Positions 63,733 to 64,000 of a DNA stretch of 64,000 nucleotides are shown in pieces; positions within the stretch are counted from its first letter, which is position 1, and the number at the start of each line of letters is the position of its first letter. The notes below the pieces were generated by a model. That model did no database searches. It saw only the letters and a list, made by a program, of their open reading frames with translations, and was not told the DNA's origin. The translations under genes and the position numbers were made by a program. The DNA comes from Mycobacterium sp. ITM-2016-00318 (lineage in GTDB: Bacteria; Actinomycetota; Actinomycetes; Mycobacteriales; Mycobacteriaceae): contig NZ_CP134400.1 in NCBI RefSeq assembly GCF_002968285.2, positions 5,022,001 to 5,086,000 of the forward strand. Direction: 5' to 3'.

Positions 63733-64000
63733 TCCGACGCCGCCGAGTCGGCACCCACTCCAGAAGCCTCGTGTTCGTGCGCCGTGCCCAATTGAATGTG
63801 GTCCACACGGCCGTCAGCGCCGATCTTGATCGTGGTGGGCCAGCACCGCACGCCATACCGCAGACCTATCTGCTGCCGGGAATCCTGCACAACCGGATAC
63901 GACAGAGCGAGACGCTTGCGAACCACATCCAGTTGCTTTGCATCGGCGCCACCGTGAAACGCAACGATGAAGGGCGACGGACGACATTCATCGTGTAGCC
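63729..64000 (-). CDS. Thioredoxin-like/redoxin protein (5' end outside window)
   Basis: The open frame continues to the right edge. The visible 89 residues include FIVAFHGGADAKQLDVV, LALSYPVVQDSRQQIGLRYG and CWPTTIKIGADGRVDHIQLG; the cis-Pro segment (WPTTI) and closing strand are typical of ResA/AhpC-TSA type redoxins. The active-site cysteines would be upstream or not present; LHDECRP is the first part seen. First visible gene of the redoxin-LspA-Lgt operon. The tail is Ala/Glu-rich. Confidence 0.75.
   Translation of the reverse strand, partial: LHDECRPSPFIVAFHGGADAKQLDVVRKRLALSYPVVQDSRQQIGLRYGVRCWPTTIKIGADGRVDHIQLGTAHEHEASGVGADSAASE

Overview
The window looks like chromosomal DNA of a mycobacterium, most likely a fast-growing environmental Mycolicibacterium-type species. 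GC is high, GTG starts and leaderless starts are common, and the gene order leuA, dnaQ-like, murT, gatD, DUF559 protein, recR, ybaB, ami1, SRPBCC protein, FAD reductase, methyltransferase, dnaX, aspartate aminotransferase, ffs, tRNA-Ser, lucA-like is the order of the M. tuberculosis Rv3710-Rv3723 region. A later block (LigD-type polymerase plus two LigC-type ligases) matches the Rv3730c/ligC neighbourhood, and an LpqH-family lipoprotein lies near the end.

Layout. 0.4-7.5 kb: a nitrogen operon with ammonium transporter, glutamine synthetase-like ligase, three proteins that together make up a split glutamate synthase, and a sarcosine-oxidase-like flavoprotein, preceded by a GlnR-like site. 7.5-9.5 kb: leuA behind a leaderless, leucine-rich leader peptide and attenuator hairpin. 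9.5-12.3 kb: an autoregulated TetR/membrane protein pair with twin operators, a VOC protein and a P450. 12.4-26 kb: the conserved core (peptidoglycan amidation, recombination, replication, SRP RNA, tRNA-Ser). 26-32 kb: secreted protease, DapB-like oxidoreductase, serine hydrolase and membrane proteins. 32.2-34.5 kb: an AT-richer, gene-poor stretch with an XRE regulator, a 59-residue protein and a small secreted protein, probably acquired. 34.5-38.8 kb: DNA repair polymerase and ligases, an MBL-fold protein, and a stand-alone phage-prohead-protease-like domain.

38.8-52.6 kb is the most interesting region: a bacterial microcompartment locus. One operon (plus strand) encodes a class III aminotransferase-type phospholyase, a CoA-acylating aldehyde dehydrogenase with a C-terminal encapsulation peptide, two BMC-T, one BMC-H and one BMC-P shell proteins, a PduM-like protein, an APH-type kinase, an SDR and a GntR regulator. 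This matches the Rhodococcus/Mycobacterium (RMM, aminoacetone/1-amino-2-propanol) type. Divergently transcribed from the same 170-bp gap is an operon for an amino-acid permease, a B12-dependent diol dehydratase (large and medium subunits fused, plus a short small subunit) and its reactivase. Both branches should yield propionaldehyde, so the locus may feed one shell from two substrates. A shared inverted repeat (TTGGC-N2-TACCAA) stands in the divergent gap and before gntR.

52.6-64 kb: gluQ and tgt (queuosine tRNA enzymes), a TetR/fatty-acid-hydroxylase pair, a CoA transferase, a deletion scar of an amino-acid ABC transporter, LpqH, a cutinase, a DUF4185 secreted protein, a decayed LuxR regulator, and a translationally coupled redoxin-LspA-like-Lgt-like operon running off the right edge. 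No CRISPR array, rRNA, insertion sequence or intact prophage was seen.
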